In this document: positions 35,781 through 44,222 of the stretch, in pieces | Position numbering within the stretch: the first letter of the stretch is position 1 | Layout: the number at the start of each line of letters is the position of its first letter | Origin: Halomarina pelagica | GTDB lineage: Archaea > Halobacteriota > Halobacteria > Halobacteriales > Haloarculaceae | Assembly (NCBI RefSeq): GCF_024228315.1 | Contig: NZ_CP100454.1 | Location: 2,666,001 to 2,730,000 of the forward strand | Length of the DNA: 64,000 nucleotides | Direction of reading: 5' to 3' | The notes under the pieces: model-generated | What the model was told of the DNA's origin: nothing | Database searches by the model: none | The model's input: only the letters and a program-made list of their open reading frames with translations | Translations under genes and position numbers: made by a program

Positions 35781-36449
35781 TCAGATCGCTCCGGCCACCG
35801 CCCGCGCCGCGTCGACGAGGAAGTAACAACCGAACCCCGCGAGCACGAGCGCGCTGAGTCCGGCGACCGCCGGTGCGAGCGTCCGGGTGCGCCGCTCCGC
35901 CGCCGTCAGCGCCGCCGGGAACGCCGTTATCCAGACGACGATTCCGCCGAACAGCCCCGCGAGCAGCGCCGGACTCCCCGTCCGCACGACGAGGACCCCG
36001 TCGAGCCCCGCCGAGAGCGGTTCGAGCACGTCGAGCGTCCCGGGGTTCAGCAACCCCACGCCGACGGTGAGCCAGAAGAGGATCTGGTAGGGGTTGGTCA
36101 GCGCGAGCGCGAACGCCTTCCGGAACCCCCTGCCGTCGGCTCCCGCGGCACGAAAGCCCGCGCGCACCTCGCGGACCGCGCCGTACGCGAAGTAGAGCAT
36201 CAACGCGCCACCGGCACCGACCATGACCGCCCGCACGGTCGGAAAGCGCCGCACGAACGTGACCACGCCGAGCAGCGACCCGACCAGGAAGCAGAGGTCG
36301 GCCGTCATCGCCCCCAGACCGGCGCGGAAGCCCGCAGACCACCCCCGGACGACGCTCTCCTCGGCGATGATCGCGTTCATCGGCCCCGGCGGGGCGGCGA
36401 GCGCGAGACCGAAGACGACCCCCGCGAGGAACGTGACGACTGCACCCAT
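35781..36449 (-). CDS. LysE-family amino-acid exporter
   Basis: 222 residues with six membrane helices. The N-terminal GLALAAPPGPMNAIIAEESV (APPGP motif) and the later FALALTNPYQILFWLTVGVG with NP motif are LysE/RhtB signatures. Exports amino acids or analogues across the cell membrane; cargo unknown. Its stop lies directly next to the HD gene stop (convergent, no gap). Confidence 0.87.
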   Translation of the reverse strand: MGAVVTFLAGVVFGLALAAPPGPMNAIIAEESVVRGWSAGFRAGLGAMTADLCFLVGSLLGVVTFVRRFPTVRAVMVGAGGALMLYFAYGAVREVRAGFRAAGADGRGFRKAFALALTNPYQILFWLTVGVGLLNPGTLDVLEPLSAGLDGVLVVRTGSPALLAGLFGGIVVWITAFPAALTAAERRTRTLAPAVAGLSALVLAGFGCYFLVDAARAVAGAI

Positions 36450-36621
36450 CTCCGACTACGTGTTCGCGGACGGGGAGAAAAACCTGTGGAAGCCCTGCGA
36501 GGGTTTATCACCGATACCGCGGCCAGGGTCCCCGTGATCTGACGATCGCCGCGGGCCGCCCTGCGATCGCGCGGCACACCGGTCCGCGGACGCGACGTGC
36601 CGCCTGTTCGCCCCGTTCCGC

Positions 36622-37794
36622 TCAGAACCCCTGTCCCATCAGGTGACTCCTGAGGAGGTCGGCGTCCTTCGCTCCGGCCGCCGTGTTGACGAGGACGACG
36701 GTGGCGTCCTCGTCCAGATCGTCCGCCATCTCCCACGCCGCGCTCGCGGCGGCGGCCGCGGAGACGCCCACGCCGACGCCCTCGCGACTGGCGACGGTTA
36801 CCGCGCTCTCCAGGATGTCGTCGTCGTCGGTAGCGACGGCACCGCCGCCGCTCTCGCGCAGCGCCGTCTGGACGAGGTCGCCGCCCGGGGGATCGGGTCG
36901 CTCTAGCCCGCCGCAGACGGTGTCCGGAACCTCCCACGGCTCGTGCTCGCTCGCACCCGCCTCGAACGCCTCGACGATCGGGGCGCAGCCGGTCGACTGG
37001 GCGGCGTACAGCGGCGGCACGTCGTCCACGAGCCCCAGCTCTCGGAACTCCCGCGCGCCCTTGTGGAGCCCGACGAGCCCGTCGCTCCCCTCGAACGGGT
37101 AGAAGACGGCGTCCGGTACCTCCCAGTCGAGCTGTTCGAGTAGCTCGAACAATATCGTCTTCGCGCCCTCGTGGCGGTACGGCGTCTCGAGCGCCGCGAG
37201 CGAGTACCGCGGTTCCTCGGCCATCGCCTCGCGGAACGCCTCCTCGGCGTCCGGCAGTCGCCCCTCGACGACGCGCATGTCGCCGCCGTGGACGTTGATC
37301 ATCGCCTTGTTGAGGAACGTCGAGCGCGTCGGAACGAACGGACGGCTAGCGACGCCCACCCGAGCGGCGTACGCCGCCGCCGAGTACCCCGCGTCGCCCG
37401 TGGTCGCGAGCGCCACGTCCTCGGCCCCGTGGAGCCGAGCGGCCGTCAGCGCCAGCGCCATCCCGCGATCGGCGAACGTTCCCGTCGGGTTTCCCCCCTC
37501 GTCCTTCACGACGACGCGCTCGACCCCGAGTTCGTCCGCGAGGACCGGACAGTCGATCAGCGGCGTCCCTCCCTCGCCGAGCGTCGCGAGCGACGCCGCC
37601 GGAAACGGAAGCAGTTCGGCGTACTTCCCGAGCCCCGGCCCGCGGGATTCGATCGCCGCCCGGTCGAGATCGATCGCGTCGTAGTCGTAGACGGCGTCGA
37701 GGACGCCGCCGTCGGGATGGTGGCTCGTCTCGACGTCGAAGCGTCGACCCGTCTCCGTGCAGACGAGACCGTCGAAGGCCGCAGTCGTCTCCAT
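36622..37794 (-). CDS. PLP-dependent threonine-synthase-like enzyme
   Basis: 390 residues from the ATG at 37794 (METTAAFDGLVCTETGRRFD); a longer frame reaching 38124 runs into the promoter of the divergent gene and is rejected. Fold type II PLP enzyme: the PLP lysine is in VVVKDEGGNPTGTFADRGMA, the phosphate loop in ALATTGDAGYSAAAYAARVG, and the end has VVLVNTAAG. Resembles haloarchaeal threonine synthase or cysteate synthase paralogues; which one cannot be settled by eye. Single-gene transcript. Confidence 0.85.
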   Translation of the reverse strand: METTAAFDGLVCTETGRRFDVETSHHPDGGVLDAVYDYDAIDLDRAAIESRGPGLGKYAELLPFPAASLATLGEGGTPLIDCPVLADELGVERVVVKDEGGNPTGTFADRGMALALTAARLHGAEDVALATTGDAGYSAAAYAARVGVASRPFVPTRSTFLNKAMINVHGGDMRVVEGRLPDAEEAFREAMAEEPRYSLAALETPYRHEGAKTILFELLEQLDWEVPDAVFYPFEGSDGLVGLHKGAREFRELGLVDDVPPLYAAQSTGCAPIVEAFEAGASEHEPWEVPDTVCGGLERPDPPGGDLVQTALRESGGGAVATDDDDILESAVTVASREGVGVGVSAAAAASAAWEMADDLDEDATVVLVNTAAGAKDADLLRSHLMGQGF

Positions 37795-37978
37795 GCGGAC
37801 GCTATCGTCGGGGGCGACAAATCGCTGTCCTTCGCCGTCTCGACGGGAGGGCAGGCGCGGCGGCCGTGAATAGCGCCTGCCGTACCGATTCGTTCCTGCT
37901 CGCCACCGACGGGTCGGCGGAACCGTCCGGGGACGGAGAGTCGACAGCGTATTTACCCGTTCCGCGAGAACGCCCGGC

Positions 37979-39241
37979 ATGACACGCGCAGCGGTCGTGG
38001 GTGGTGGACTCGCCGGACTCGTCGCCGCTCGACGCCTGGCGGACGCGGGCGTCGACGTCGAACTGTTCGAGGAGAACGCCGAGGTCGGCGGGCGCGTCCG
38101 CAGCGTCCACGAGGACGGGTTCACCTTCGACCGCGGCTTTCAGGTGCTGTTCACCGCGTACCCGGCCGCGCGCCGCGAACTCGACTACGACGCGCTCTCC
38201 CTCAGGTCGTTTAGGCCGGGGGCGGTCATCGCCCGCCCGGGGGAGCGGTCGGTGCTCTCGGACCCGCTTCGCGACCCCGGTGCGCTCACGGAGACGCTGT
38301 TCAACCGGGAGATCGGCCTCGCCGACAAACTCCGAACGTTCGCGCTCCAGCGCGAACTCAGACGGAAGGACGGCGAGGCGATCCTGAACGGCGGCGACGA
38401 CGACATCGGGTCGTACCTCGCCGACCGCGGGTTCTCTCGGCGGTACGTCGAGAACTTCGCCGCGCCCTTCTTCGGCGGCATCACCCTCGACCGGTCGCTG
38501 TCGTCGTCGAGCGTCGTCTTCGAGTACGTGTTCAAGACCCTCGCGAGTGGCGCGATCGCCGTCCCGGCCGACGGGATGGGCGCGATCCCCGAGCAACTGG
38601 TCGACCGCGCTCGCGACGCGGGCGCGACCGTCCGCCGCGAGGCCCCCGTCGAGGCCGTCACGCCCGACGGCGACGGCGTGACGCTGGCGGTCGACGGCGC
38701 GGAGGCATCGTTCGACGCCTGCGTCGTCGCGGCGGACCCGAAGACGGCGGGCGACCTGACGGGCGTCGAGACGCCGACCGAAGCCCGGGACTGCGTCACG
38801 CAGTACTTCTCGCTCCCCGAGCACGTCGACCTCGATACGGGACGACGCATCGTCCTCAACGCGGCCGACGACAGGCCGAACGAGATCGTCCCGCTCTCGG
38901 CCGTCGCGCCGGAGTACGCGCCGGAGGGGACACAGCTTCTGAGCGCGACGTTCCTCGGCGACCCGGACGACTCCGACGCGGACCTCACGGCGGAGGTGCG
39001 CGAGGCGCTCGAATCGTGGTACCCTGCCCGCCGGTTCGACGACCTCGAACACCTCCGCACCGAGCGCGTCCCGTTCTCGCAGTTCGCCCAGCCCCCGGGG
39101 TTCCGTCGGACCCTCCCGGCGACGGACGCGCCCGACGGACCGATCTACCTCGCCGGGGACTACACCCGGTGGTCGTCGATCGACGGCGCGCTGGAGAGCG
39201 GGAGGCGCGCGGCGGACGCCCTGATCGGGAATCTAGAGTAA
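37979..39241 (+). CDS. FAD-dependent amine/phytoene oxidoreductase
   Basis: 420 residues. Rossmann FAD-binding start AAVVGGGLAGLVAARRLADA with ELFEENAEVGGRVRS, and the C-terminal FAD motif PIYLAGDYTRWSSIDGALES. This belongs to the NAD(P)/FAD-dependent oxidoreductases related to protoporphyrinogen oxidase and carotenoid desaturases; a role in carotenoid/isoprenoid modification is possible but not shown. A TATA-like GTATTTAC (about 37949-37956) lies about 25 nt upstream. It overlaps the convergent phosphoesterase gene by 9 bp. Confidence 0.85.
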   Translation: MTRAAVVGGGLAGLVAARRLADAGVDVELFEENAEVGGRVRSVHEDGFTFDRGFQVLFTAYPAARRELDYDALSLRSFRPGAVIARPGERSVLSDPLRDPGALTETLFNREIGLADKLRTFALQRELRRKDGEAILNGGDDDIGSYLADRGFSRRYVENFAAPFFGGITLDRSLSSSSVVFEYVFKTLASGAIAVPADGMGAIPEQLVDRARDAGATVRREAPVEAVTPDGDGVTLAVDGAEASFDACVVAADPKTAGDLTGVETPTEARDCVTQYFSLPEHVDLDTGRRIVLNAADDRPNEIVPLSAVAPEYAPEGTQLLSATFLGDPDDSDADLTAEVREALESWYPARRFDDLEHLRTERVPFSQFAQPPGFRRTLPATDAPDGPIYLAGDYTRWSSIDGALESGRRAADALIGNLE

Positions 39242-39943
39242 CCGTCGGAGGTCGCCGAGCGGCGGGAAGGCGCGCGTCTCGTCGGCCCCCTCGTCGCGGA
39301 CGATCGGCCGGAAGCGGTCGACGTCGTCTGTCAGGGGGGATCGAAGGGTCGATCCACGCCCCACCGTCCCGTTGACCGCCACGCCGCTCGCGAGGCGGGT
39401 GAAGGCGGGGAGGACGAGCACGTCTGCCCCGCGGTAGCAGCCCTCGCCGTAGAGGAAGCACGGCCAGTCCCGCCCCTCGATGGTGATCTTCGGGTGGTCG
39501 TGGCCGACGACGTAGCGCGGGGCGTCCCGGTCGTCGGGTTCGGGTGGCTCGTGACCGTGGAGGACGACGGTACCGTCCGCGAGCCGGTAGGTACGGGGGG
39601 TCCGCCCCGACCACACCGCGTCGAGCATCGCGTCGTGATTTCCCGGCGTGACGACGAGCCGCGCGCCCGACTCGAGGACGAGTCTCTCTAGCGTCGCGAC
39701 GGTCTCCGGAACCCCCGCCGGGACGCGGTCGAACGCGTGGAGCACGTCGCCCGCGAAGACGACCTCGGCGGGGGCGAAGCGGTCGAGCAGCGCGCCGAGA
39801 CGCTCGACGAGGTCCGCGCGCTCGCCGAGCGGGAACGTCACGTCGGAGGTCGCGTCCTTGCCGACGTGGAGGTCGGCGAGGACGAGCGCGTCGGCGTCCG
39901 CGAGATGGACCGCGCGGTCGCGGAACGCGAACCCGTCCGGCAC
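39233..39943 (-). CDS. metallophosphoesterase (YkuE/SbcD-like fold)
   Basis: 236 residues. Motifs: LADLHVGKD, FAGDVLHAFD, VTPGNHD, VVLHGHEPP and YVVGHDHPK, the five blocks of calcineurin-like metallophosphoesterases. Similar archaeal proteins often lie beside helicases and are thought to be nucleases, but no helicase is in view here. Two bp from the J-domain gene upstream on the same strand, so they form one transcription unit. Confidence 0.87.
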   Translation of the reverse strand: MPDGFAFRDRAVHLADADALVLADLHVGKDATSDVTFPLGERADLVERLGALLDRFAPAEVVFAGDVLHAFDRVPAGVPETVATLERLVLESGARLVVTPGNHDAMLDAVWSGRTPRTYRLADGTVVLHGHEPPEPDDRDAPRYVVGHDHPKITIEGRDWPCFLYGEGCYRGADVLVLPAFTRLASGVAVNGTVGRGSTLRSPLTDDVDRFRPIVRDEGADETRAFPPLGDLRRLL

Positions 39944-39944
39944 G

Positions 39945-40562
39945 TCAGCTCGCCGCCTGTTCGCGGGCGGTCGCGTACGCCTCCTGTAGTTGCCTGAACG
40001 CCTCCCGGTCGCCGCCCTGGTCAGGGTGGGCGGTCTTCGCCTTCTCCCGGTAGGCGACTCGCACCTGCCGCTCGGTGGCGGTCGCGGGCAGGCCGAGCAC
40101 CGCGAACGCCGCCCGGGTGCGATCGAGCGCCCCCGAGTCGTCCGCCCGTGAGTCCTCGCCGCCGCCGAAGTCGATCGTCGGCGTCTCGAACGGGAGGCGG
40201 CTCCCGAGGTAGAACCCCGGCATCTCGTGTTCGACGAGGACGGCGTACGTGGGCGACGCCTCGATGGCGATGAACGCGCGGCCGTCGAACGTGATCGCCA
40301 CGTCGCGCTTCGGGAGGTAGAACTCGACCGTGTACCCCTCGACGAAGTGGTCCTCGGCGAACGGTTCGCCGATCGCGGTGAGGTACTCGCGGATCTCGGC
40401 CCGCCGGCGCGTCTCGGTGCTGCGGCTCGGCTCCGAGGGCGGCGGGTCGGGGTAGAGCCATCGCCCCAGGAGGAAGGTTCCCGCGGCGACGGCGCTCAGG
40501 AGGAGGCCGATCAGGACGCCGAGGAACAGCCAGTTGGGGACGACCGCCAGCACCTTGAACAC
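39945..40562 (-). CDS. membrane-anchored J-domain protein
   Basis: 205 residues with GTG start at 40562 (a second GTG at 40553 is possible; the longer frame to 40670 overlaps the PAC2 gene and is rejected). One membrane helix (NWLFLGVLIGLLLSAVAAGT), a middle domain, then a C-terminal J-domain with the HPD motif (KTAHPDQGGD). The J domain would recruit DnaK-type Hsp70 to the membrane. The middle domain is like haloarchaeal DnaJ-like proteins with a split barrel; details unknown. Confidence 0.8.
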   Translation of the reverse strand: MFKVLAVVPNWLFLGVLIGLLLSAVAAGTFLLGRWLYPDPPPSEPSRSTETRRRAEIREYLTAIGEPFAEDHFVEGYTVEFYLPKRDVAITFDGRAFIAIEASPTYAVLVEHEMPGFYLGSRLPFETPTIDFGGGEDSRADDSGALDRTRAAFAVLGLPATATERQVRVAYREKAKTAHPDQGGDREAFRQLQEAYATAREQAAS

Positions 40563-40623
40563 ACCCGCTATTGGAGGTGCGATACCAAGAATCCCTCGCT
40601 GACGGCGCGGACGCGGGACCGAC

Positions 40624-41373
40624 TCAACCGATGTACCGGAGGTCCTCGTCGCTGGGGGCCTGCTGGGCACCCTCCATCTCCTGGATCTTCTTGATGACTT
40701 CCTCCATCTCCTCGGCCCGCTCCTCCAGGGAGTCGTAGCCGACGTCGAAGCCGACGATTCCCTGGAGGACCTCGAGGACGGCGCGGGCGCTCTTCGGATC
40801 GACGAGGTAGCCGCTGGTCTCGCCCATCAGGCAGGCGGTCGGAATTCCGCGGCGCTCGCCGAGACCGAGCAGGAGGCCGCTGACGCCGACGATGCCGCCC
40901 GCGGGTTCGTCCTCGCGGAACTCGACGCGCGGTTCGAGTTCCTCGATGAGCGCGTCGTCGGAGGCGGCGGCGATGACGTCGTACTCGTCGATGAGTTCGC
41001 CCGTCGGGACGCCGCCCAGGGCGTAGATCCGGGAGACGCCGTGGTCGACGGCCACGTCGATGATCGCGTCGGTGATGAGGTAGTGGCCCTCGTTGTCCTG
41101 CGCCTGGTGGTCGCCCGTGAGCACCAGCAGGTCGGCATCGTCGGTCTCGACGGCGTGGAACTCGAGACAGACGAGCTGTGAGCGACCGTTCTCGACGGTC
41201 ACCTGCGGGGGGAAGTGCCGGGAGTAGAGCCGCGCGACGAGGGTCGTCTCGAACTCCTCCAGCAGGTGCTCGGCGGCGAGTTTGCCGACGTGCCCGACGC
41301 CGGGCAGCCCCTCGATGAGCACGGGATCGTCGAGGGCGACGTCGGCGAGGACCTCGGTGTGAACTTCGTCCAT
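40624..41373 (-). CDS. PAC2-family protein (proteasome assembly chaperone 2-like)
   Basis: 249 residues. Starts DPVLIEGLPGVGHVGKLAAE, the PAC2 signature, with VLTGDHQAQDNEGHYLITDA and CLMGETSGYLVDPKSARAVL later, and a C-terminal helix. Archaeal members are conserved ATP-grasp-unrelated proteins thought to be involved in proteasome assembly or in handling tRNA/ribosome genes; role not proven. It is linked to the translation genes upstream (6 bp after nop10), so one operon is likely. Confidence 0.88.
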   Translation of the reverse strand: MDEVHTEVLADVALDDPVLIEGLPGVGHVGKLAAEHLLEEFETTLVARLYSRHFPPQVTVENGRSQLVCLEFHAVETDDADLLVLTGDHQAQDNEGHYLITDAIIDVAVDHGVSRIYALGGVPTGELIDEYDVIAAASDDALIEELEPRVEFREDEPAGGIVGVSGLLLGLGERRGIPTACLMGETSGYLVDPKSARAVLEVLQGIVGFDVGYDSLEERAEEMEEVIKKIQEMEGAQQAPSDEDLRYIG

Positions 41374-41379
41374 GTGCGC

Positions 41380-41562
41380 CTACTCGCGAGCGCGGCGCTT
41401 AAGTGCGCGTCGGTACTCCCCGTACCGGTCCGTCGGGTCGTAGGGCGCGGGCGCGCTGTTGACCGCCGAGCCGCCGCACTCGGGGCAGGCGTCGGAGAGG
41501 GTGTACACCGGGCGGTCGTGACGGTCGCGCCACGACGCGCAGACCCGGATGTCGCTCTTCAT
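41380..41562 (-). CDS. nop10: H/ACA RNP protein Nop10
   Basis: 60 residues. Part of the box H/ACA pseudouridylation complex. The C-terminal YGEYRRALKRR and the preceding PYDPTDRYG are the Nop10 signature. The zinc-binding part has only three cysteines (Cys8, Cys26, Cys29): the first CxxC pair of other archaea is reduced to CASW. The gene begins directly after the aIF2-alpha stop and 6 bp before the PAC2 gene. Confidence 0.9.
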   Translation of the reverse strand: MKSDIRVCASWRDRHDRPVYTLSDACPECGGSAVNSAPAPYDPTDRYGEYRRALKRRARE

Positions 41563-42363
41563 TTACTCGTCTTCGGTCTGGCGCTCGCGGTGGAAGACGG
41601 CGCTGCCGCCGCGCTCCTCGATCGTCGCGCGGGCGCGGTCGGCGCTGGCCTCGAGGGCGCTCTCCGCGACCTTGTAGCTCGGCGCGCGCACCTTGATCCG
41701 GTACTCGGGCGCGCCGACGTAGCTGACGGAGAGTTCGATCTCCTCGGGGATCTCGCCGTTGCCCTCGGCGGCCTCCAGGGCGGCCTTCACGTCGTCTACC
41801 CCGTCGGGGCTGGGCGAGCGCAGGTGGACGTACCCCGTGATGTTGACGTACGGGACGGAGACGTTCTCGCGGGCGGTCTCGACGATGGCGCTCACCTCCT
41901 CGTCGTCGAGGTCGGTTTCGGAGAGCGCCTCCGCGCCGTGGATGGCCGCCTGCTCGAAGCCGTCGTAGAGCGAGCCGAACTCGCCGAGCAGTTCGTTGGC
42001 GACGGCGATGTACTGCTCGTCGGTCATCTCCTCGCCGAACGCGAGCGTCATCCACTTGTCGGCCTTCTGCTCGTTCTTCCATTCCTGGACCTTGTCAGAG
42101 CGCTGGTGCTCGTTTACGTCCTTGATCGAGAGGTCGATCTGCTGGGAGGACTCGTTCACGTCGAGCACCTTGCAGACGACGAGTTCGCCGGGCGTGACGT
42201 GGTCGCGGATGTTCTTGATCCACCCGCTCGCGACCTCGCTCACGTGGACGAGGCCGCGTCGGTCCTCGTACTCCTCCAGGTCGACGAACACGCCGAAATC
42301 GGTGATCTCGTCGACCTTGCCGACGACGAGGTCGCCGGGGTCGGGCCAGCCGGTGTACTTCAT
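41563..42363 (-). CDS. translation initiation factor aIF2 subunit alpha
   Basis: 266 residues from the ATG at 42363 ([20 protein letters not shown]); the longer frame runs into an unrelated extension. S1 domain (about 10-85, [20 protein letters not shown]), helical middle domain, then the C-terminal alpha/beta domain ([20 protein letters not shown]) that contacts the gamma subunit. It delivers initiator tRNA-Met as part of aIF2. Followed without gap by nop10, a common archaeal gene order with S27e and L44e upstream. Confidence 0.95.
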   Translation of the reverse strand: MKYTGWPDPGDLVVGKVDEITDFGVFVDLEEYEDRRGLVHVSEVASGWIKNIRDHVTPGELVVCKVLDVNESSQQIDLSIKDVNEHQRSDKVQEWKNEQKADKWMTLAFGEEMTDEQYIAVANELLGEFGSLYDGFEQAAIHGAEALSETDLDDEEVSAIVETARENVSVPYVNITGYVHLRSPSPDGVDDVKAALEAAEGNGEIPEEIELSVSYVGAPEYRIKVRAPSYKVAESALEASADRARATIEERGGSAVFHRERQTEDE

Positions 42364-42538
42364 ACCCGGTGGTAACCGTCTCGCGAGAATAAAAGCACCG
42401 TCACGCGAGCGCCGGGCGTCGGGGGCCGGGCGTCGCCGTCGCTGGTCGGCGGAGAACACGAACGGCGAGCGGTATCGGAGGAGTCGCGTCGGTTCAGTCG
42501 AGTCGGTCGGTTCCGTCAGTTCCGTGGGGTCGGTCAGT

Positions 42539-42715
42539 TCAGGCGCGCCGCTCGACCGTCTCGAGGACCTCGCCCTCGATGTCGGCCTTGCCGCCGGTCG
42601 GGCGGACGAGGACGTGCCCGCAGACGGCGCAGGCGACCTCGGTCGCGGCCTTGCCGTAGACGACCTGCTCGTTCTCGCAGTCCGGGCACCTGACCTGGTA
42701 GAAGTTCCCCGCCAT
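42539..42715 (-). CDS. rps27e: 30S ribosomal protein S27e
   Basis: 58 residues starting [20 protein letters not shown]. Four cysteines at 10, 13, 29 and 32 form the zinc ribbon (CPDC...CAVC) typical of S27e, followed by [20 protein letters not shown]. It starts 3 bp after the L44e stop and belongs to the ribosomal/translation operon. Confidence 0.93.
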   Translation of the reverse strand: MAGNFYQVRCPDCENEQVVYGKAATEVACAVCGHVLVRPTGGKADIEGEVLETVERRA

Positions 42716-42718
42716 GGT

Positions 42719-43003
42719 CTACTCCTGGAACTCCAGGCGGCCCGCGCGCCAGCCCTCGCGGAGGTGCGCCTTCCCGCACTCGCTGCAGCGGTAGACGAGG
42801 TTCGTCTTCTTCGTCGGCTTGTCGCCGCCGGGCACCTTCGAGAACTTCCCGGCGTTACCGATGCCCGACCCGCGGCGGCGGCGCTGGCGGTCGTTGACCT
42901 TCTTCATCCCGGTGGTGCGGCCGCGTCGGACCTTCTCCACCTCGTGTTCGTTGTGCTCCTTGCAGTGGGGGCAGTACGTGTTGAACCGGCGTGGCATCTG
43001 CAT
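42719..43003 (-). CDS. rpl44e: 50S ribosomal protein L44e
   Basis: 94 residues ([20 protein letters not shown]). CPHC at 11-14 and CSEC near 73-76 make the zinc ribbon, and [20 protein letters not shown] is the conserved L44e core. First gene of the L44e-S27e-aIF2-alpha-Nop10 group. A TATA-like TTTTAAGC (minus strand, 43033-43040) stands about 30 nt upstream. Confidence 0.94.
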   Translation of the reverse strand: MQMPRRFNTYCPHCKEHNEHEVEKVRRGRTTGMKKVNDRQRRRRGSGIGNAGKFSKVPGGDKPTKKTNLVYRCSECGKAHLREGWRAGRLEFQE

Positions 43004-43194
43004 GGTTATTGCAGCGTGGTACTCGACCGCCGCTTAAAACCCGTTTGGTATCGAGTCGGCCGATCGGGCGCGGAGACGCGGCCCGCACGCCACGGCCGCC
43101 AGCAGGATTTATTACATAGGTATTCTCATCGATAATTGGGTAGACGCCGGCGAATCTCACGATTCCCGGCCCGTCTATCCGGAGAGAGACATCG

Positions 43195-44103
43195 ATGCGA
43201 GAGACATCCACGCGATCTACGCGACGCCAGTTCGTCCGCCGCGCGACCGCCGCGACCGCAGGGGCCCTCACCCTGGGGGCGCTCGGTTCCCCGGCCGCGG
43301 CCGCGACGTACGTCCCGGTGGTATCGACGCGCGAACACTTCGACGACAGTGCGACCCTGACGAGCGGTCACACCGCGACCGACTACGACACCGACGGAAC
43401 CGTCCCGGGGGTCGACGTCGGCTGCGTCGACGACCTGCTCGTGTTCGTTCACGGCTGGGACAAGAAGAGCAGCGAGAGCGAGGCCGAGGCCGCCGCGGAG
43501 GAGAAGTTCGAACACGCAGACGCCCGCCTCGACGCCGAGGGCTACTGGGGCACCGTGGTCGGCTACTCCTGGGACAACGACAAGGGCGGCGGCGTCGACT
43601 ACGGCTGGGCCGAATCGAAGGAGATCGCCACGAAGAACGGTCCGAAGTTGGCGAACTTCCTGACCGACTACGCGTCCGCCTGCGGCGGGACGATCCGCCT
43701 CGCGTGTCACTCCCTCGGGGCGCGGGTGACGTTCAGCGCCCTCCAGACGCTCGACGGCTGGGGGTACGCCGACCTCGTCGAGTCGGTCCACGTCCTCGGC
43801 GGGGCGGTGGACAACGAGCGCCCGACGCTCGAACACGGCGACGGGTACGACGCCGTGGCGAACGTCACGCGCGCGACGTTCAACTACTACAGCGGGGAGG
43901 ACGACGTGCTCGAGTGGGTCTACAACTCCTTCGAGTTCGACCAGGCGCTCGGCGAGACGGGCGCGGAGAGCGGGAACGCCGTCCCCGGCAACTACACCGA
44001 CTTCGACGCCACCGGCCAGGTCGGCGACGATCACTCGGGTTACCTGGACGCCCTCACAGACGAGATGGTCTACCACATGCGGTACGTCTCGTACTACGAC
44101 TGA
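43195..44103 (+). CDS. Tat-exported alpha/beta hydrolase (lipase-like)
   Basis: 302 residues. N-terminal twin-arginine signal RRQFVRRATAATAGALTLGA ending AAA, then an alpha/beta hydrolase: VFVHGWDKKS supplies the oxyanion region and LACHSLGARVTF the nucleophile Ser (HSLG). A late GDDHSGYL gives a candidate catalytic His. Similar to DUF900/triacylglycerol-lipase-like secreted proteins of haloarchaea; substrate not known. It lies alone, with a promoter-like TTATTACATAGGTATT about 60 nt upstream. Confidence 0.82.
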   Translation: MRETSTRSTRRQFVRRATAATAGALTLGALGSPAAAATYVPVVSTREHFDDSATLTSGHTATDYDTDGTVPGVDVGCVDDLLVFVHGWDKKSSESEAEAAAEEKFEHADARLDAEGYWGTVVGYSWDNDKGGGVDYGWAESKEIATKNGPKLANFLTDYASACGGTIRLACHSLGARVTFSALQTLDGWGYADLVESVHVLGGAVDNERPTLEHGDGYDAVANVTRATFNYYSGEDDVLEWVYNSFEFDQALGETGAESGNAVPGNYTDFDATGQVGDDHSGYLDALTDEMVYHMRYVSYYD

Positions 44104-44222
44104 ACGGCCCGAACCCGGCGACGAGGCGCTGATCACCACGCGTGTCGGGTCTGTCCCCGGGGCGTGAACGATTTATTCGTCTCGGAGTAAACTTTTTTGT
44201 ACATGCGGCGCGAAGTGTTACC

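Noticed and set aside
37795-38124. N-terminal extension of the threonine-synthase-like protein
   Set aside because: It would overlap the divergent oxidoreductase gene and its promoter; the ATG at 37794 begins at the conserved N-terminus.
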